This document shows positions 17,878 through 27,185 of a stretch of DNA of 52,741 nucleotides, piece after piece (position 1 is the stretch's first letter; each line of letters starts with the position of its first letter). Source of the stretch: an uncultured Bacteroidaceae bacterium (GTDB lineage: Bacteria > Bacteroidota > Bacteroidia > Bacteroidales > Bacteroidaceae); contig CAJOLR010000005.1 of NCBI GenBank assembly GCA_905235565.1, forward strand, positions 32,254 to 84,994. Direction: 5' to 3'. Made by a program: the position numbers and the translations under genes. Below the pieces are notes generated by a model that had not been told where the DNA came from, made no database searches, and saw only the letters and a program-made list of their open reading frames with translations.

Positions 17878-18762
17878 TCAAAAAACATTGTTCTGATCTA
17901 TAGCCTCTTTGGCCTTGTAGTAGGCAGCCTCATTGGCTTTCAGTTCCAAAACAACCACATCCTTTGGCAGGTTCTTGTGCATGGCTGTCATGTCAGTTGT
18001 TATTACCTTGTTGTTGTCATAGGTAATGATGACTACTTTAGCGGTGTCGTTATCCTTTTTTAAAATAGTTGTCAGTGATTATTCCAGTTTACCTCCCATG
18101 GAGAGTACAATCTGCTGCATGGCGGCCTTAACGGCTACCTTGTCCTGACCTTTGTAATCGGCCGTGTTGTCCTGGGTTACGGTCTTGTCTTTTACTGACC
18201 ATAGTTTGGCCTCATCCTTTTCCAGATCGGCAGTCTGCTCGCGGTAGTACTGGGTTGCCAGCTCCGGAGTCTGGAAAGTGTACATCATCTTGGAATCGTT
18301 GCACTCATCGCCTTTGAATTTGGAAATCCATTCCAGTTTGAATGATACGTAATCCCATGTGAGCAGTACCTCATTGCCCTTGTCCTCATATGTGGGAGCG
18401 GCAATGCCCATGAGCTGCATATATGAGCCCATAAGTCCCTGAAGACCGGCACCGCCTGTCTGAGCCTGGATTTCGGCATTGGCAGCACGTAATGAGTCGT
18501 TGTAGCGGTTGATTTCGTTGGTAGTGGCATTGAGCTCATTCAGACCTTTGTCAACCTGAGCTTCAACTGCTTTCTCGGCAGAATTGAGGGCTTTCTCAGT
18601 AGCTTTCTCGGTGGTTTGCTCCACTGATTTCTCAACAGCTTTTGTGACACCGCGTTCTGCAGCCTTTACGGCTTTGTCTGTAATGCGGTTAAGTAGTTGT
18701 GCGTTGGCTGGGGCAGTGCAGAATAATGTGGCTACCGCCAAAAGAAAAAAGGATCTTCTCAT
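17878..18762 (-). pseudogene. Secreted Lys/Ala-rich helical protein, probably cut short by an in-frame TAA
   Basis: The intact part (18079-18762, 227 aa) has a signal peptide (MRRSFFLLAVATLFCTAPANAQ) and a long Ala/Lys/Glu helix or coiled coil (residues 25-90). A C-terminal half of mixed sheet with QTPELATQYYREQTADLEKDEAKLW follows. It ends at TAA 18079-18081. The same frame then stays open for 66 more codons to TGA 17878-17880 and reads like real protein: SLTTILKKDNDTAKVVIITY, later LPKDVVVLELKANEAAYYKA. The bidirectional terminator sits just behind that second stop. A single change (CAA, AAA or GAA to TAA) would explain this. Alternatively the short form is functional. Domain and function are not recognised. 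Start at the ATG behind the TAAATTTG box. Confidence 0.65.
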
Positions 18763-18786
18763 ACGTAAGGATTGTTTGGTTTTGTG

Positions 18787-18794
18787 CAAATTTA
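18787..18794 (-). promoter_or_regulatory. Bacteroidetes -7 box (TAAATTTG)
   Basis: Exact TAnnTTTG match on the minus strand, 25 bp before the ATG at 18762, in the short divergent region. Confidence 0.6.
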
Positions 18795-18826
18795 CTCATT
18801 AATTTATAATAATTAACCATTTGTGT

Positions 18827-18834
18827 TATTTTTG
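18827..18834 (+). promoter_or_regulatory. Bacteroidetes -7 box (TATTTTTG) giving a near-leaderless start
   Basis: Exact TAnnTTTG match that ends only 9 bp before the ATG at 18843, so the transcript should begin within a few bases of the start codon. Confidence 0.5.
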
Positions 18835-18842
18835 TGGCAGAT

Positions 18843-19532
18843 ATGTCATTCAACAGATTTATCAGGGAGCTTTGTCTTCTGGGCTTTTTTGCATTGTGCC
18901 GGGGCGGAATATGGGCTCAGGGATATTTCCCGGGGCACCAGGATTTTATACTTGAGTATGTCCGCAAAGATGTGGCCGACGGCGGATTCCGTTGGAGACA
19001 CGTAGTCCGGATAAACAGCATGACAGACAATGGCGCTTACATCCGGTATACGTCAGAATCTTCTTTTACAGGGAGAAACGGGAAACCGTTATACCGTTCT
19101 GCTGTAAATGAGACTGCCATTGTGGAAAAGGTATCGGGTAATGTCAGCATGGATGTGGCGGATGTAATGGCTTCATACATAAAGGCAAGGACAGGGCTGA
19201 AGGCCAAGGGCTCAGGCGTGCTGTCGACTCTTCCGGCGGATATGCAGCCGGGAGATACACTCCCCGCCGTTTCGGCCCAGGCAAAAGTGGGACCGCTTAC
19301 TTATACTGTATTGATCAGTGAACGCAAGGTGTTGAGGAATGAAACGATTGATGTTCCTGCGGGCAGGTTTGATTGTATCGTTATATCAGAACACAAGGTG
19401 GAATCCGGTCCCGGACACAACCGCGATATAACCAATATTACATGGTACAGTAAGGGCGTAGGCTATGTCCGGCATGATACATATGTAAAAGGTAAACTGG
19501 AAACGTCAGAAATACTCCAGTCTGTCCATTGA
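18843..19532 (+). CDS. Secreted TapB/DUF3108-like protein
   Basis: 229 aa. The N-terminus (MSFNRFIRELCLLGFFALCRGGIWAQ) is a signal peptide. The rest is all-beta and follows the DUF3108/TapB-like pattern: YVRKDVADGGFRWRHVVRI, a central TLPADMQPGDTLPAV, then ETIDVPAGRFDCIVISEHKV and ITWYSKGVGYVRHDTY. Such proteins are periplasmic or outer-membrane associated, with unknown function. The GTG at 18834 is in frame but falls in the -7 box, so the ATG at 18843 is preferred. Not in an operon with its neighbours. Confidence 0.75.
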   Translation: MSFNRFIRELCLLGFFALCRGGIWAQGYFPGHQDFILEYVRKDVADGGFRWRHVVRINSMTDNGAYIRYTSESSFTGRNGKPLYRSAVNETAIVEKVSGNVSMDVADVMASYIKARTGLKAKGSGVLSTLPADMQPGDTLPAVSAQAKVGPLTYTVLISERKVLRNETIDVPAGRFDCIVISEHKVESGPGHNRDITNITWYSKGVGYVRHDTYVKGKLETSEILQSVH

Positions 19533-19596
19533 TATATTTTAACATATTTATCTCTGCATTTGAAAGCCGGACGACTGATGTTATGTCTTAGATTCC

Positions 19597-19640
19597 AAGA
19601 AACGCCCTAAGAGGTATTCCGCTTAAGGCGTTTCTTTACT
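19597..19640. terminator. Hairpin between convergent genes
   Basis: AAGAAACGCC (19597-19606) pairs with GGCGTTTCTT (19627-19636), with TAAG/CTTA continuing the stem after one mismatch. Flanked by short A/T tracts, so it probably stops transcription from both sides. Confidence 0.7.
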
Positions 19641-19649
19641 GACTGACAT

Positions 19650-20996
19650 TCAATAATACCGGTAGAACAATGCTATGCTCTCCATTCCGGCAAAGAACTG
19701 ACGTAGCAGATAACTCTCGTTCGGACTGTGTATTGTGTCGCGCTCCAGACCGAATCCCATCAGCAGCGGATCCAGCCCGAGCACTTTCTGGAACTCTGCC
19801 AGGATAGGGATGCTGCCTCCGCCGCGACTTGGAACGGGCTCGATACCGTATACCTCCTGCATGGCACGGGATGCGGCCTTATATGCATCGGATGAAATGG
19901 GTATAAGGAATCCGTCGCCGCTTTCAAACGGTGTAACCTCAACCTTTACGTAGGGTGGAGCTATGTTCAGGAAATGGTCCATAAACAACTTGGATATCTC
20001 AGCACTGGTCTGGTTTGGAACCAGACGCATGGAGATCTTGGCGTGTGCATCACTGGGCAACACTGTTTTGGCACCCTGACCCGTATAGCCGCCCCAGATT
20101 CCGCATACGTCGAGTGACGGACGTATGCCGGTGCGCTCAAGTGTGGTGTATCCTTTTTCTCCCTTGACCTCATTTATGTCAAGGAACTGCTTGTATTCGT
20201 CTATGTCAAACGGGGCGCGTGCCAGCATCCTGCGTTCATCGGGAGTCAGTTCCACTACCTTGTCATAGAATCCGGGAACCGTGATTCGGCCATCCTTGTC
20301 AATAAGCGATGAAACCATATCACAGAGTACGTTGATGGGGTTTGCCACGGCGCCTCCGTAATGGCCGGAGTGCAGATCCTTGTTGGGGCCTGTCACCTTG
20401 ACTTCAAGATATGCCAGACCGCGCATTCCGCAGTTGATTGATGGAACCTTGTCAGATATCATGGTGGTGTCTGAAACCAGGCAGATATCAGCAGCAAGAA
20501 GCTCCTTGTTTTCTCTTATGAATGCCGGAAGTGAAGGACTGCCGATTTCCTCTTCACCCTCAAAAATAAACTTTACATTATGGTTGAGCTGATGAGTCCT
20601 TGTCAGAAACTCAAAAGCCTTGATGTGCATGAACAGCTGTCCTTTGTCGTCATTTGCACCGCGACACCAGATGGCATCGTCATGGATGACAGGTTCAAAC
20701 GGGTCGGTGTTCCATTTTTCCAGAGGTTCGGGGGGTTGGACATCGTAATGTCCGTAAACCAGCACAGTCTTGAATGTCGGGTCCATTATCTTTTCGCCAT
20801 ATACTACGGGGTTACCGGCGGTCGGCATCACCTCTGCCCGGTCAGCTCCGGCTTCAAGCAGCAACTCCGCCAGACGTCCGGCGCAACGTTCCATGTCAGG
20901 TCTATGCTCCGGTTTGGCACTGATGGATGGTATTCTCAGGATGGAGAACAGTTCCTGAAAGAACCTCTCCCTGTTTTGTTCAATATACTGTTTCAT
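19650..20996 (-). CDS. M20-family metallo-dipeptidase
   Basis: 448-aa cytoplasmic di-zinc peptidase that cleaves dipeptides or short peptides. The zinc and catalytic motifs are clear: YGHYDVQP (His83, Asp85), RGANDDKG (Asp116) and FEGEEEIGS (Glu148 catalytic, Glu149 metal). A later GLRGLAYLEVKV-type lid domain and GGGSIPI near the C-terminus are also present. It is closest to the carnosinase/CNDP-like group of M20. The start is the ATG at 20996. The longer open frame to 21128 runs across the promoter box at 21039 and encodes no sensible N-terminus. No signal peptide; single-gene unit. Confidence 0.93.
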   Translation of the reverse strand: MKQYIEQNRERFFQELFSILRIPSISAKPEHRPDMERCAGRLAELLLEAGADRAEVMPTAGNPVVYGEKIMDPTFKTVLVYGHYDVQPPEPLEKWNTDPFEPVIHDDAIWCRGANDDKGQLFMHIKAFEFLTRTHQLNHNVKFIFEGEEEIGSPSLPAFIRENKELLAADICLVSDTTMISDKVPSINCGMRGLAYLEVKVTGPNKDLHSGHYGGAVANPINVLCDMVSSLIDKDGRITVPGFYDKVVELTPDERRMLARAPFDIDEYKQFLDINEVKGEKGYTTLERTGIRPSLDVCGIWGGYTGQGAKTVLPSDAHAKISMRLVPNQTSAEISKLFMDHFLNIAPPYVKVEVTPFESGDGFLIPISSDAYKAASRAMQEVYGIEPVPSRGGGSIPILAEFQKVLGLDPLLMGFGLERDTIHSPNESYLLRQFFAGMESIALFYRYY

Positions 20997-21038
20997 ATTG
21001 ATGTGAGTACTGTTATGAAGTTCAACTATTCCAAAAGT

Positions 21039-21046
21039 CAAAGTTA
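21039..21046 (-). promoter_or_regulatory. Bacteroidetes promoter of the M20 peptidase (TAACTTTG)
   Basis: Exact TAnnTTTG on the minus strand, 43 bp before the ATG. TTGG lies 19 bp upstream as a one-mismatch -33 element. Confidence 0.65.
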
Positions 21047-21189
21047 AACATCGTTTTGGAATTATCCAATTATGACATCCATGTTTATGACAATGACAGA
21101 TGGCGCTACCTTCAGCAGGCGGCGCCATCCCTTAATTACTAAACTATTGTCTTATTATCTCAAATTAATTTGGGATCGGGAAAATGTTG

Positions 21190-22512
21190 TTACAGCTCGA
21201 ATGTGCTGTTGCGGTAGAACTCCAGCAAGGCTGTGTTGAACAGGTACTCGTAGCGGTACTTGAGCACATCGGCCTGTGCTGTAACCAGGCGGTTCTTGGA
21301 CTCGTTGAACTCGGTTATGCCGGCCTTGCCGCCTTCATATTTGGCCTGCACCAGCTGAAATGATTCCTCTGCGCTTGTCTCTACCTCCCGGCTGCTTTCA
21401 TAGCGGCCTTTGGATGCCAAAGCATTATAATAAGCCTGCTGTATCTCCTTGAAGAGCTGTTTCTTTGCGTTATCCAGCTGTATCTCCTGATTCATCTTGC
21501 CCAGTTGGGCGCTGCGGACGTTGTTGCGGCTGCTGTTACGGGAGAATATGGGGATGCTCAGGTTCAGTCCTACGTGCGGGCCGAAATTGTTCTTAAGCTG
21601 GGTTCCGAATCCATCCGACTTTAATCTGGAACTTGTGTAATAGTTTGTTCCGGCACCGGCGCTAAGTGACAGAGTGGGGTAGTATCCTCCCTTGGCCACA
21701 TCGATTCCCTTTTCTGCCTGCTCCAGACGTAACTCCTCACTCTTTATTGAGGGCTTGATCTGCAGGGCATCGGCATAGATTGCTTCGGGACTGTCGGGAA
21801 CTGCAAATTCCAGCAGTTGGGTATCGGGCTCAATTATCTCAAAACCATCGGGCGAGGGGAGCTCCAGGAGTTGGGTGAGTGTAAGGATTGAAATGTTCAG
21901 GTTATTCTCCGCCTGTGTCACCGAGAGACGGCTCTGTGCCAGTGTGGCCCTTTGGGATGCCACCTCGGCGCTGCTGGCCTTGCCGATGGCTGCCAATGCG
22001 TTAAGACGCTCCACCTGCATGGAATCAATAAACACCTGATTGCGGGCAACCTCCAGTATGCTGCGGTTGTAGACAATCTGGATGAATGCCTCTGCCACCT
22101 GCACGCGGACATCGTCCTTGATACGCTCCAGGTCACTCTTGGCAGCCTCCAGGCTGAGCTGGGCCATCTCTATGTTGCCGGAAATGCGGCGGCCTGCAAA
22201 CAGGGTCATATCGGCTCCGATGCTGAATGACGTGCTGGCGGTGTTTGTGTTTGCGTATGTGTTATCGGCAGTGATACTGCGCCCGAATGACCAGTTCTGG
22301 GATGCTCCGGCCGATACTCCCGGCAGACGGTTGCTTCTTGCTGAATTGTAATCCACGTCACGGTTCTGTGCCGCGATGTCTCCCTGGCGCACCTGTATGT
22401 TGTTCTCTATTGCATATCCGATGCAACGGTCCAGCGTCCAGCCTTCATCGGCGCGGGCTTGTGCAGTCCACAGGAGTGCTGCAAGGGCTATTGTGATTTC
22501 TGCTACTTTCAT
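21190..22512 (-). CDS. TolC-family outer-membrane protein (ABC exporter operon)
   Basis: 440 aa, signal peptide (MKVAEITIALAALLWTAQARA). Typical OEP start GWTLDRCIGYAIENNIQVRQ, two long helical repeats, an FGRSITADNTYANTNT strand segment and HVGLNLSIPIFSRN in the second half. It forms the outer-membrane channel for the exporter encoded upstream. Begins 24 bp after the adaptor gene. Only an 8-bp GATGGCGC/GCGCCATC hairpin without T tract (21099-21129) lies behind it. Confidence 0.93.
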   Translation of the reverse strand: MKVAEITIALAALLWTAQARADEGWTLDRCIGYAIENNIQVRQGDIAAQNRDVDYNSARSNRLPGVSAGASQNWSFGRSITADNTYANTNTASTSFSIGADMTLFAGRRISGNIEMAQLSLEAAKSDLERIKDDVRVQVAEAFIQIVYNRSILEVARNQVFIDSMQVERLNALAAIGKASSAEVASQRATLAQSRLSVTQAENNLNISILTLTQLLELPSPDGFEIIEPDTQLLEFAVPDSPEAIYADALQIKPSIKSEELRLEQAEKGIDVAKGGYYPTLSLSAGAGTNYYTSSRLKSDGFGTQLKNNFGPHVGLNLSIPIFSRNSSRNNVRSAQLGKMNQEIQLDNAKKQLFKEIQQAYYNALASKGRYESSREVETSAEESFQLVQAKYEGGKAGITEFNESKNRLVTAQADVLKYRYEYLFNTALLEFYRNSTFEL

Positions 22513-22536
22513 AATCGGATCTTTTTGTATTATGGA

Positions 22537-23697
22537 CTATTCTTGCTCTCCGGCAGTTTCTGTCTCCTGGGATTCTGTCTCATCGGTTGTATCCGGTTCG
22601 GTCAGATCATCCTCGATGATCCGGGGACCGCGTACGATATCGCCTTCCGAGAGACCCTCCTTGACTTCGATGTTCACTCCGTCGCTGAGACCGGTTACAA
22701 TCCTGGTCTGGTTGAATGTGCCGTCTTCCTGCCTGATGTATACGTAAGCATCCTCCCTGACAAACTCCAGTGCACTCTCCGGAACACTGAGTACTCCCTC
22801 TTTCTTTTCCAGCTCTATCTGTGCATTGGCGCTGTAACCGGAGCGGATGACGTGCTCGGAATCAACCTTTACGGCAGCCTTTACCTTGAACTGGTTGGCT
22901 CCGTTGCTTTCAACGGCCTTTGGTGAGATATACTCCAGGTTGGCATCGAATGTATAATCCTTAAGGGCTCCGATGGTGATGCTCAGCGGCATTCCCTCAT
23001 AGAGCGAACCAACCTCGGTCTCATCAATTTGTCCCTCGAATATCAGGTCGTTCATATTGGCAACAGTTGCAACGGTGGTGCCGTCGTTAAGGGTGTTGGC
23101 CTGAATTACAGAGTTACCTACCTTGACCGGGATGTCAAGTATCAGACCGGTTATGGTTGAACGTATCAGGGTTGAACTTGAAGTTGCGTTCTTGGACGAT
23201 ACGCCGTCACGGATCACCTCGAGTGACTCCTGTGATGCAGCATACTCCTCTTGGGCCTGACTAAGCTGCTGCCCTACCTTCTCGTACTCCTCGGCGCTTA
23301 TGAGATTCTTTTCAAACAGGGCTTTCTCACGCTCAAAGTTTGTCTTGGCTTGTTTGAGGTTGATTTCCGATAGGCGCACGCGGCTTTGGGCGGCGGAGAG
23401 TGAATTCATGTCGGGGATTACGGTAAGACGTGCAATGACTTCACCTTGCTGCACCATCTGACCGGCCTCCTTGAATATCTCGGCTATGATTCCGTTTATC
23501 TGGGGTTTGATGTTGACCTCGTTACGCGGAACTATCTTGCCTGTAAGCACTGTTGTAAGTGCAATATCCCGTTTCCGGACAGCCAGTTCCTGATAACGGA
23601 TCTCTGCAGGCTTTGAGTTCCTGTAGAGGAAAACGAATGTTCCTACCAGCACTACCAGTACGAGTGCTATCACGATGTACTTGATTACTTTTTTCAT
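22537..23697 (-). CDS. HlyD/MacA-type periplasmic adaptor
   Basis: 386 aa. N-terminal membrane anchor (residues 5-24), lipoyl half-motif (KPQINGIIAEIFKEAGQMVQQGEV), long coiled-coil hairpin (about 85-160), second half-motif (LIRSTITGLILDIPVKVGNSV) and a beta-barrel part. The acidic, Thr-rich tail (EDDLTEPDTTDETESQETET) is an unusual, probably disordered extension. It links the MacB-like permeases to TolC. The start is the ATG at 23697; a longer frame to 23748 overlaps the permease gene. Confidence 0.93.
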   Translation of the reverse strand: MKKVIKYIVIALVLVVLVGTFVFLYRNSKPAEIRYQELAVRKRDIALTTVLTGKIVPRNEVNIKPQINGIIAEIFKEAGQMVQQGEVIARLTVIPDMNSLSAAQSRVRLSEINLKQAKTNFEREKALFEKNLISAEEYEKVGQQLSQAQEEYAASQESLEVIRDGVSSKNATSSSTLIRSTITGLILDIPVKVGNSVIQANTLNDGTTVATVANMNDLIFEGQIDETEVGSLYEGMPLSITIGALKDYTFDANLEYISPKAVESNGANQFKVKAAVKVDSEHVIRSGYSANAQIELEKKEGVLSVPESALEFVREDAYVYIRQEDGTFNQTRIVTGLSDGVNIEVKEGLSEGDIVRGPRIIEDDLTEPDTTDETESQETETAGEQE

Positions 23698-23728
23698 ATA
23701 TGTCAGTCTTTTCGTTATTTCTGTCTTT

Positions 23729-24958
23729 TTACTCGTCTCGCATCGCATCTACCGGCTTTATGGCCATTGCACGGAGAGCAGGTGCCAGCCCGGCAAGGGC
23801 TCCCAGCAATGCCAGCAGTGCTGCTGCCAGCATTGCGGTGCCGAATGATATCTGGAATGCGGCATCGGCCGAAACCTTCTCGAAGATATTGAGCAGGAAT
23901 ACTGCAAACACTATACCGGCACTTCCGGCGGCCAGCGTAAGTGCCACGCTCTCGGTTATGATCTGTGTCAGAATCTCACCAGGCATTGCACCTATGGCGC
24001 GGCGTATGCCAATCTCAATGGTTCGCTCCTTAACGGTTACCATCATGATGTTGCTGACTCCTATGCAGCCTGCCAGCAGGGTGCCCAGACCAACCAGCCA
24101 GATAAGGAAGTTGAGTCCGCGGAACAGGTTATCGACTATCATGAATATCTCCTCGGTGTTGAGTACCTGCATGGCTTCGTTGTCTTGTGGGTCATACGAG
24201 TGCTGCCGGGCCATGATGGAGCGTATACGGGGTTCCAAGGCACTGGTGTGAATTCCTCCCTTGGCGGTCAGACATATAATGTCAACAGTGTTGCCGCGGT
24301 TGTAAATGGTTGCGGCCAGTGTTTCGGGAATCATAATCGAATAACTGGAGTTGCTATTGATGCTTAAGTTGCTTGAAGACATATCCAATCCTACAATCTG
24401 GAAGTATATATCGCCGGACTTTATGTATTTGCCGCAGGGATCACCGCCTTCGGGGAATAACTGCTGGTAAATACGTCGGCCAATGACGCAGACCTTACGT
24501 TCCATAATGATATCGGTCTGGTTTATATAGCGTCCGTAACGCAACTTGGGCTGTTCTATCTTGCAGTAGTCTGCACTGACACCCTTGATGGCGGCCGATG
24601 TGGAGTGCTCTCCGTATTCTACCGTATTGCCCCATCCGCTGATCATGGGCGATACTACGTCAAGTTCGGGAATCATCTGCTTGAGTCGGTCTATGTCAGT
24701 ACGGGTAAAGTTCCAGTATCGGCCCTCCGGAAGCCCCTTGTAGGGCTTGGAAGTGTTGGAAGATATCAGGACTATGGTGTTGCTGGCAAATCCTCCGAAA
24801 TTCTCTTCCAGCAATCCTTTTATACCCTGACCGCCGCCAATCATGAACAGCAGCATAAATAGCCCCCAGAATACTCCGAATCCGGTAAGTATGGTACGGC
24901 GCCGGTTACGTGTCAGTGAATCGGCAGTCTCACGGATGGAATCTATATCGAATCTCAT
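23729..24958 (-). CDS. MacB/FtsX-type ABC transporter permease 2
   Basis: 409 aa. TM1 near residues 20-45 (RRTILTGFGVFWGLFMLLFM), a large periplasmic MacB_PCD domain (about 50-270), then three C-terminal TMs with the FtsX signature GVSNIMMVTVKERTIEIGIRRAIGA. It works with the ATPase in mechanotransmission-type export. The ATG at 24958 starts 1 bp after the stop of permease 1. An alternative in-frame start at 24982 would overlap that gene. The two permeases are diverged paralogues and probably pair as a heterodimer. Confidence 0.93.
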   Translation of the reverse strand: MRFDIDSIRETADSLTRNRRRTILTGFGVFWGLFMLLFMIGGGQGIKGLLEENFGGFASNTIVLISSNTSKPYKGLPEGRYWNFTRTDIDRLKQMIPELDVVSPMISGWGNTVEYGEHSTSAAIKGVSADYCKIEQPKLRYGRYINQTDIIMERKVCVIGRRIYQQLFPEGGDPCGKYIKSGDIYFQIVGLDMSSSNLSINSNSSYSIMIPETLAATIYNRGNTVDIICLTAKGGIHTSALEPRIRSIMARQHSYDPQDNEAMQVLNTEEIFMIVDNLFRGLNFLIWLVGLGTLLAGCIGVSNIMMVTVKERTIEIGIRRAIGAMPGEILTQIITESVALTLAAGSAGIVFAVFLLNIFEKVSADAAFQISFGTAMLAAALLALLGALAGLAPALRAMAIKPVDAMRDE

Positions 24959-24959
24959 A

Positions 24960-26228
24960 TCAGTCTGCTCTAAGTGCTTCAACGGGTCTTACGCGGGCGG
25001 CCTTGACTGCGGGGAAAAGGCCGGCTATAGTGCCTGCTATGACCAGAAGTACGGTTGATTTTATAGCCTCGCTCATACCTACAGTGGGGTTAATCAGCAG
25101 GCGGATGCTTTCTCCGAACACATTCATTGATTCCTGTCCGATGGTCTGGTCCATGATGAAGCACGCTATCATGCCCAGTACCATCCCGATGTACCCGAAA
25201 AACGCGGTTATCGCCACACTCTCGGCTATTATCAGCTTGGTGATGTTCCAGGGACCGGCGCCTATGGCCTTACGGATGCCGAACTCATGGGTGCGCTCCT
25301 TTACGGTTATGAGCATGATGTTGCTCACGCCGACCACACCGCCCAGCAGCGTAAACAGACCTACTATCCAAAGTCCTGTATTGAGTATTTTGCGCCCTTT
25401 GTTCATCTGCATGTTCTGGGTGAACTGGTTCCAGATGTAGTAGGCACTCTCGTCATTGGGGGCTGCGCTGTGACGTGCGTTGAGTATCTGCTTGAGGCGT
25501 AACTCAAATGCCTCGTTCTCGGCCTCGGTCTCCAGCCCGTTGAAAGTAAATGCTATCAGGTCCAGGTCATTGGTCATGCCGAATATTGCCCTTGCGGTGG
25601 TGTAGGGGATATAGAGATCACGGTCGTTGCGGTTCTCATCGGCATGGCGTATGCCTACTATGGTGAATATCAGATTGCCTACCTTTATCTTTTTTCCAAT
25701 CAGAGCCTGATAGTCGGTGCGGCCTTCCAGCAGGTTCCTGGCCAGCAGATGGGTTATTACAATGGCCTTACGTTTCTGAGCGATATCCATGTTGTTTATG
25801 AACCTGCCGGAGAGTACCTCTATGTGGTTCATATCGGCCTGAGCCGGGAATGTACCGTTCAGGTCCATGTCCGTGAAGTGCTTCTTTCTGTAAGTTACCG
25901 CGAATCCGCTTTTTGATACCGATGTGGTTACCTGGTCAATAATATCCGGGAACTGCCGGGCCAGAAGGGTCATATCCTGCTCGCTGAGTGACATGAACCG
26001 GCCGGTCTTGTATCCCATGTAAGGCTGTGAGGTAACGCTGGGATATATCTTCATGGTGTTGGTGGCAAATCCCTCGCTGTCCTGATTGAAGGAGTTCATC
26101 AGTCCGTTACCGGCACCCAGCAGCACTATTATCATGAAGATGCCCCATGCTACTGAGAATCCGGTCAGGCAGGTCCGCAGTTTATTGCGTCTTATGCTTT
26201 CCCATATTTCTGTTATAAGGTCGTGCAT
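24960..26228 (-). CDS. MacB/FtsX-type ABC transporter permease 1
   Basis: 422 aa with the same architecture as its neighbour: TM1 in RRNKLRTCLTGFSVAWGIFMIIVL, a periplasmic MacB_PCD domain, and FtsX segment GVSNIMLITVKERTHEFGIRKAIGA followed by two more TMs. Separated by 3 bp from the ATPase gene upstream and 1 bp from permease 2 downstream. The loop residues RHADENRNDRDLYIPYTTARAIFG are characteristic of the family. Confidence 0.93.
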   Translation of the reverse strand: MHDLITEIWESIRRNKLRTCLTGFSVAWGIFMIIVLLGAGNGLMNSFNQDSEGFATNTMKIYPSVTSQPYMGYKTGRFMSLSEQDMTLLARQFPDIIDQVTTSVSKSGFAVTYRKKHFTDMDLNGTFPAQADMNHIEVLSGRFINNMDIAQKRKAIVITHLLARNLLEGRTDYQALIGKKIKVGNLIFTIVGIRHADENRNDRDLYIPYTTARAIFGMTNDLDLIAFTFNGLETEAENEAFELRLKQILNARHSAAPNDESAYYIWNQFTQNMQMNKGRKILNTGLWIVGLFTLLGGVVGVSNIMLITVKERTHEFGIRKAIGAGPWNITKLIIAESVAITAFFGYIGMVLGMIACFIMDQTIGQESMNVFGESIRLLINPTVGMSEAIKSTVLLVIAGTIAGLFPAVKAARVRPVEALRAD

Positions 26229-26231
26229 GGC

Positions 26232-26954
26232 TTACTTCATTATGGTTGTTGTACCGAATGCCGATGAGTTGTGCTGCGTGTTGTCCTCTATCCGGTCAAT
26301 CACGCCGTCCCTGATGTGGACAATCTTATTGGTGCAGTTGGCTACTCCGCTCTCATGTGTTACCACTACGATGGTGATGCCCTCCTCGCGGTTAAGGCGG
26401 CTCAAAAGTTCCATTACCTCGACCGATGTCTTTGAGTCAAGGGCTCCGGTGGGCTCATCGGCCAGAATTATCTGAGGTCTGGTGATAAGGGCCCGGGCTA
26501 TGGCTACACGCTGTTTCTGTCCGCCCGACATTTCGTTGGGGTAGTGGGTTGCCCAGTCCTTCAGGCCCAGACGGTCCAGGTATTTCATAGCCATCTGATG
26601 ACGCTGACGGCGTCCTACGCCCTGATAGAAAAGGGGCAACTCCACATTCTCAACGGCAGTCTTGAAGGAGATGAGATTGAATGACTGGAATATGAATCCA
26701 ATCATCCGGTTGCGGTAATCGGCAGCCTGACGCTCGGAAAGATTCTTAATCAGTTTGCCGTCCAAACGGTATTCACCGGTATCATAGTTGTCAAGTATTC
26801 CTAATATATTAAGTAGTGTGGACTTACCGGAGCCCGATGCTCCCATGATTGATACAAACTCGCCGCGCTCTATTCCAAGGTTAATACCTTTGAGTACGTG
26901 AAGAGGCTGTCCACCCGTGTAGGTCTTGTTTATTTCCCTGAGATCTATCAGCAT
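26232..26954 (-). CDS. ABC transporter ATP-binding protein (MacB/LolD type)
   Basis: 240-aa ATPase. Walker A GASGSGKST (residues 38-46), signature MSGGQKQR, Walker B IILADEPTGALD and switch His in VVVTHE are intact. Sequence between Walker A and Q-loop (NILGILDNYDTGEYRLDG) is of the MacB/LolD class, which powers export from the periplasm through adaptor and TolC. First gene of a five-gene operon. The substrate could be a peptide, lipid or antimicrobial and cannot be told. Confidence 0.95.
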   Translation of the reverse strand: MLIDLREINKTYTGGQPLHVLKGINLGIERGEFVSIMGASGSGKSTLLNILGILDNYDTGEYRLDGKLIKNLSERQAADYRNRMIGFIFQSFNLISFKTAVENVELPLFYQGVGRRQRHQMAMKYLDRLGLKDWATHYPNEMSGGQKQRVAIARALITRPQIILADEPTGALDSKTSVEVMELLSRLNREEGITIVVVTHESGVANCTNKIVHIRDGVIDRIEDNTQHNSSAFGTTTIMK

Positions 26955-27007
26955 GATTTGAAAGAAGTTTTGACTATTGTTTAGTGTCTTAGTTTATTAG
27001 AATACCA

Positions 27008-27015
27008 CAAAAGTA
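27008..27015 (-). promoter_or_regulatory. Bacteroidetes promoter of the ABC exporter operon (TACTTTTG)
   Basis: Exact TAnnTTTG on the minus strand with ATTG 19 bp upstream as a one-mismatch -33; the ATG follows 54 bp downstream. Confidence 0.65.
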
Positions 27016-27149
27016 CACTGTTGTTTTGGAACTGCAATGGACTAGAGGGTAGATTAACAAAAATTTATCTTTTGTGGTTTTTTCGTAATTCTGACGTATT
27101 TATTCTTGGATTGTTAGGCGAATAATGCGGATTAGCCGTTTTTTTAAGT

Positions 27150-27157
27150 TACCTTTG
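27150..27157 (+). promoter_or_regulatory. Bacteroidetes -7 box (TACCTTTG) of the lipoprotein-protease unit
   Basis: Exact TAnnTTTG match 29 bp before the ATG at 27186. It supports this ATG over the in-frame GTG at 27168. Confidence 0.6.
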
Positions 27158-27185
27158 CATAAGAAATGTGCAATTCACTTTTTTT

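Noticed and set aside
21099-21129. GATGGCGC/GCGCCATC hairpin as terminator of the ABC exporter operon
   Set aside because: The stem is good, but the loop is 15 bases and no T tract follows on either strand, so it is not called a terminator.
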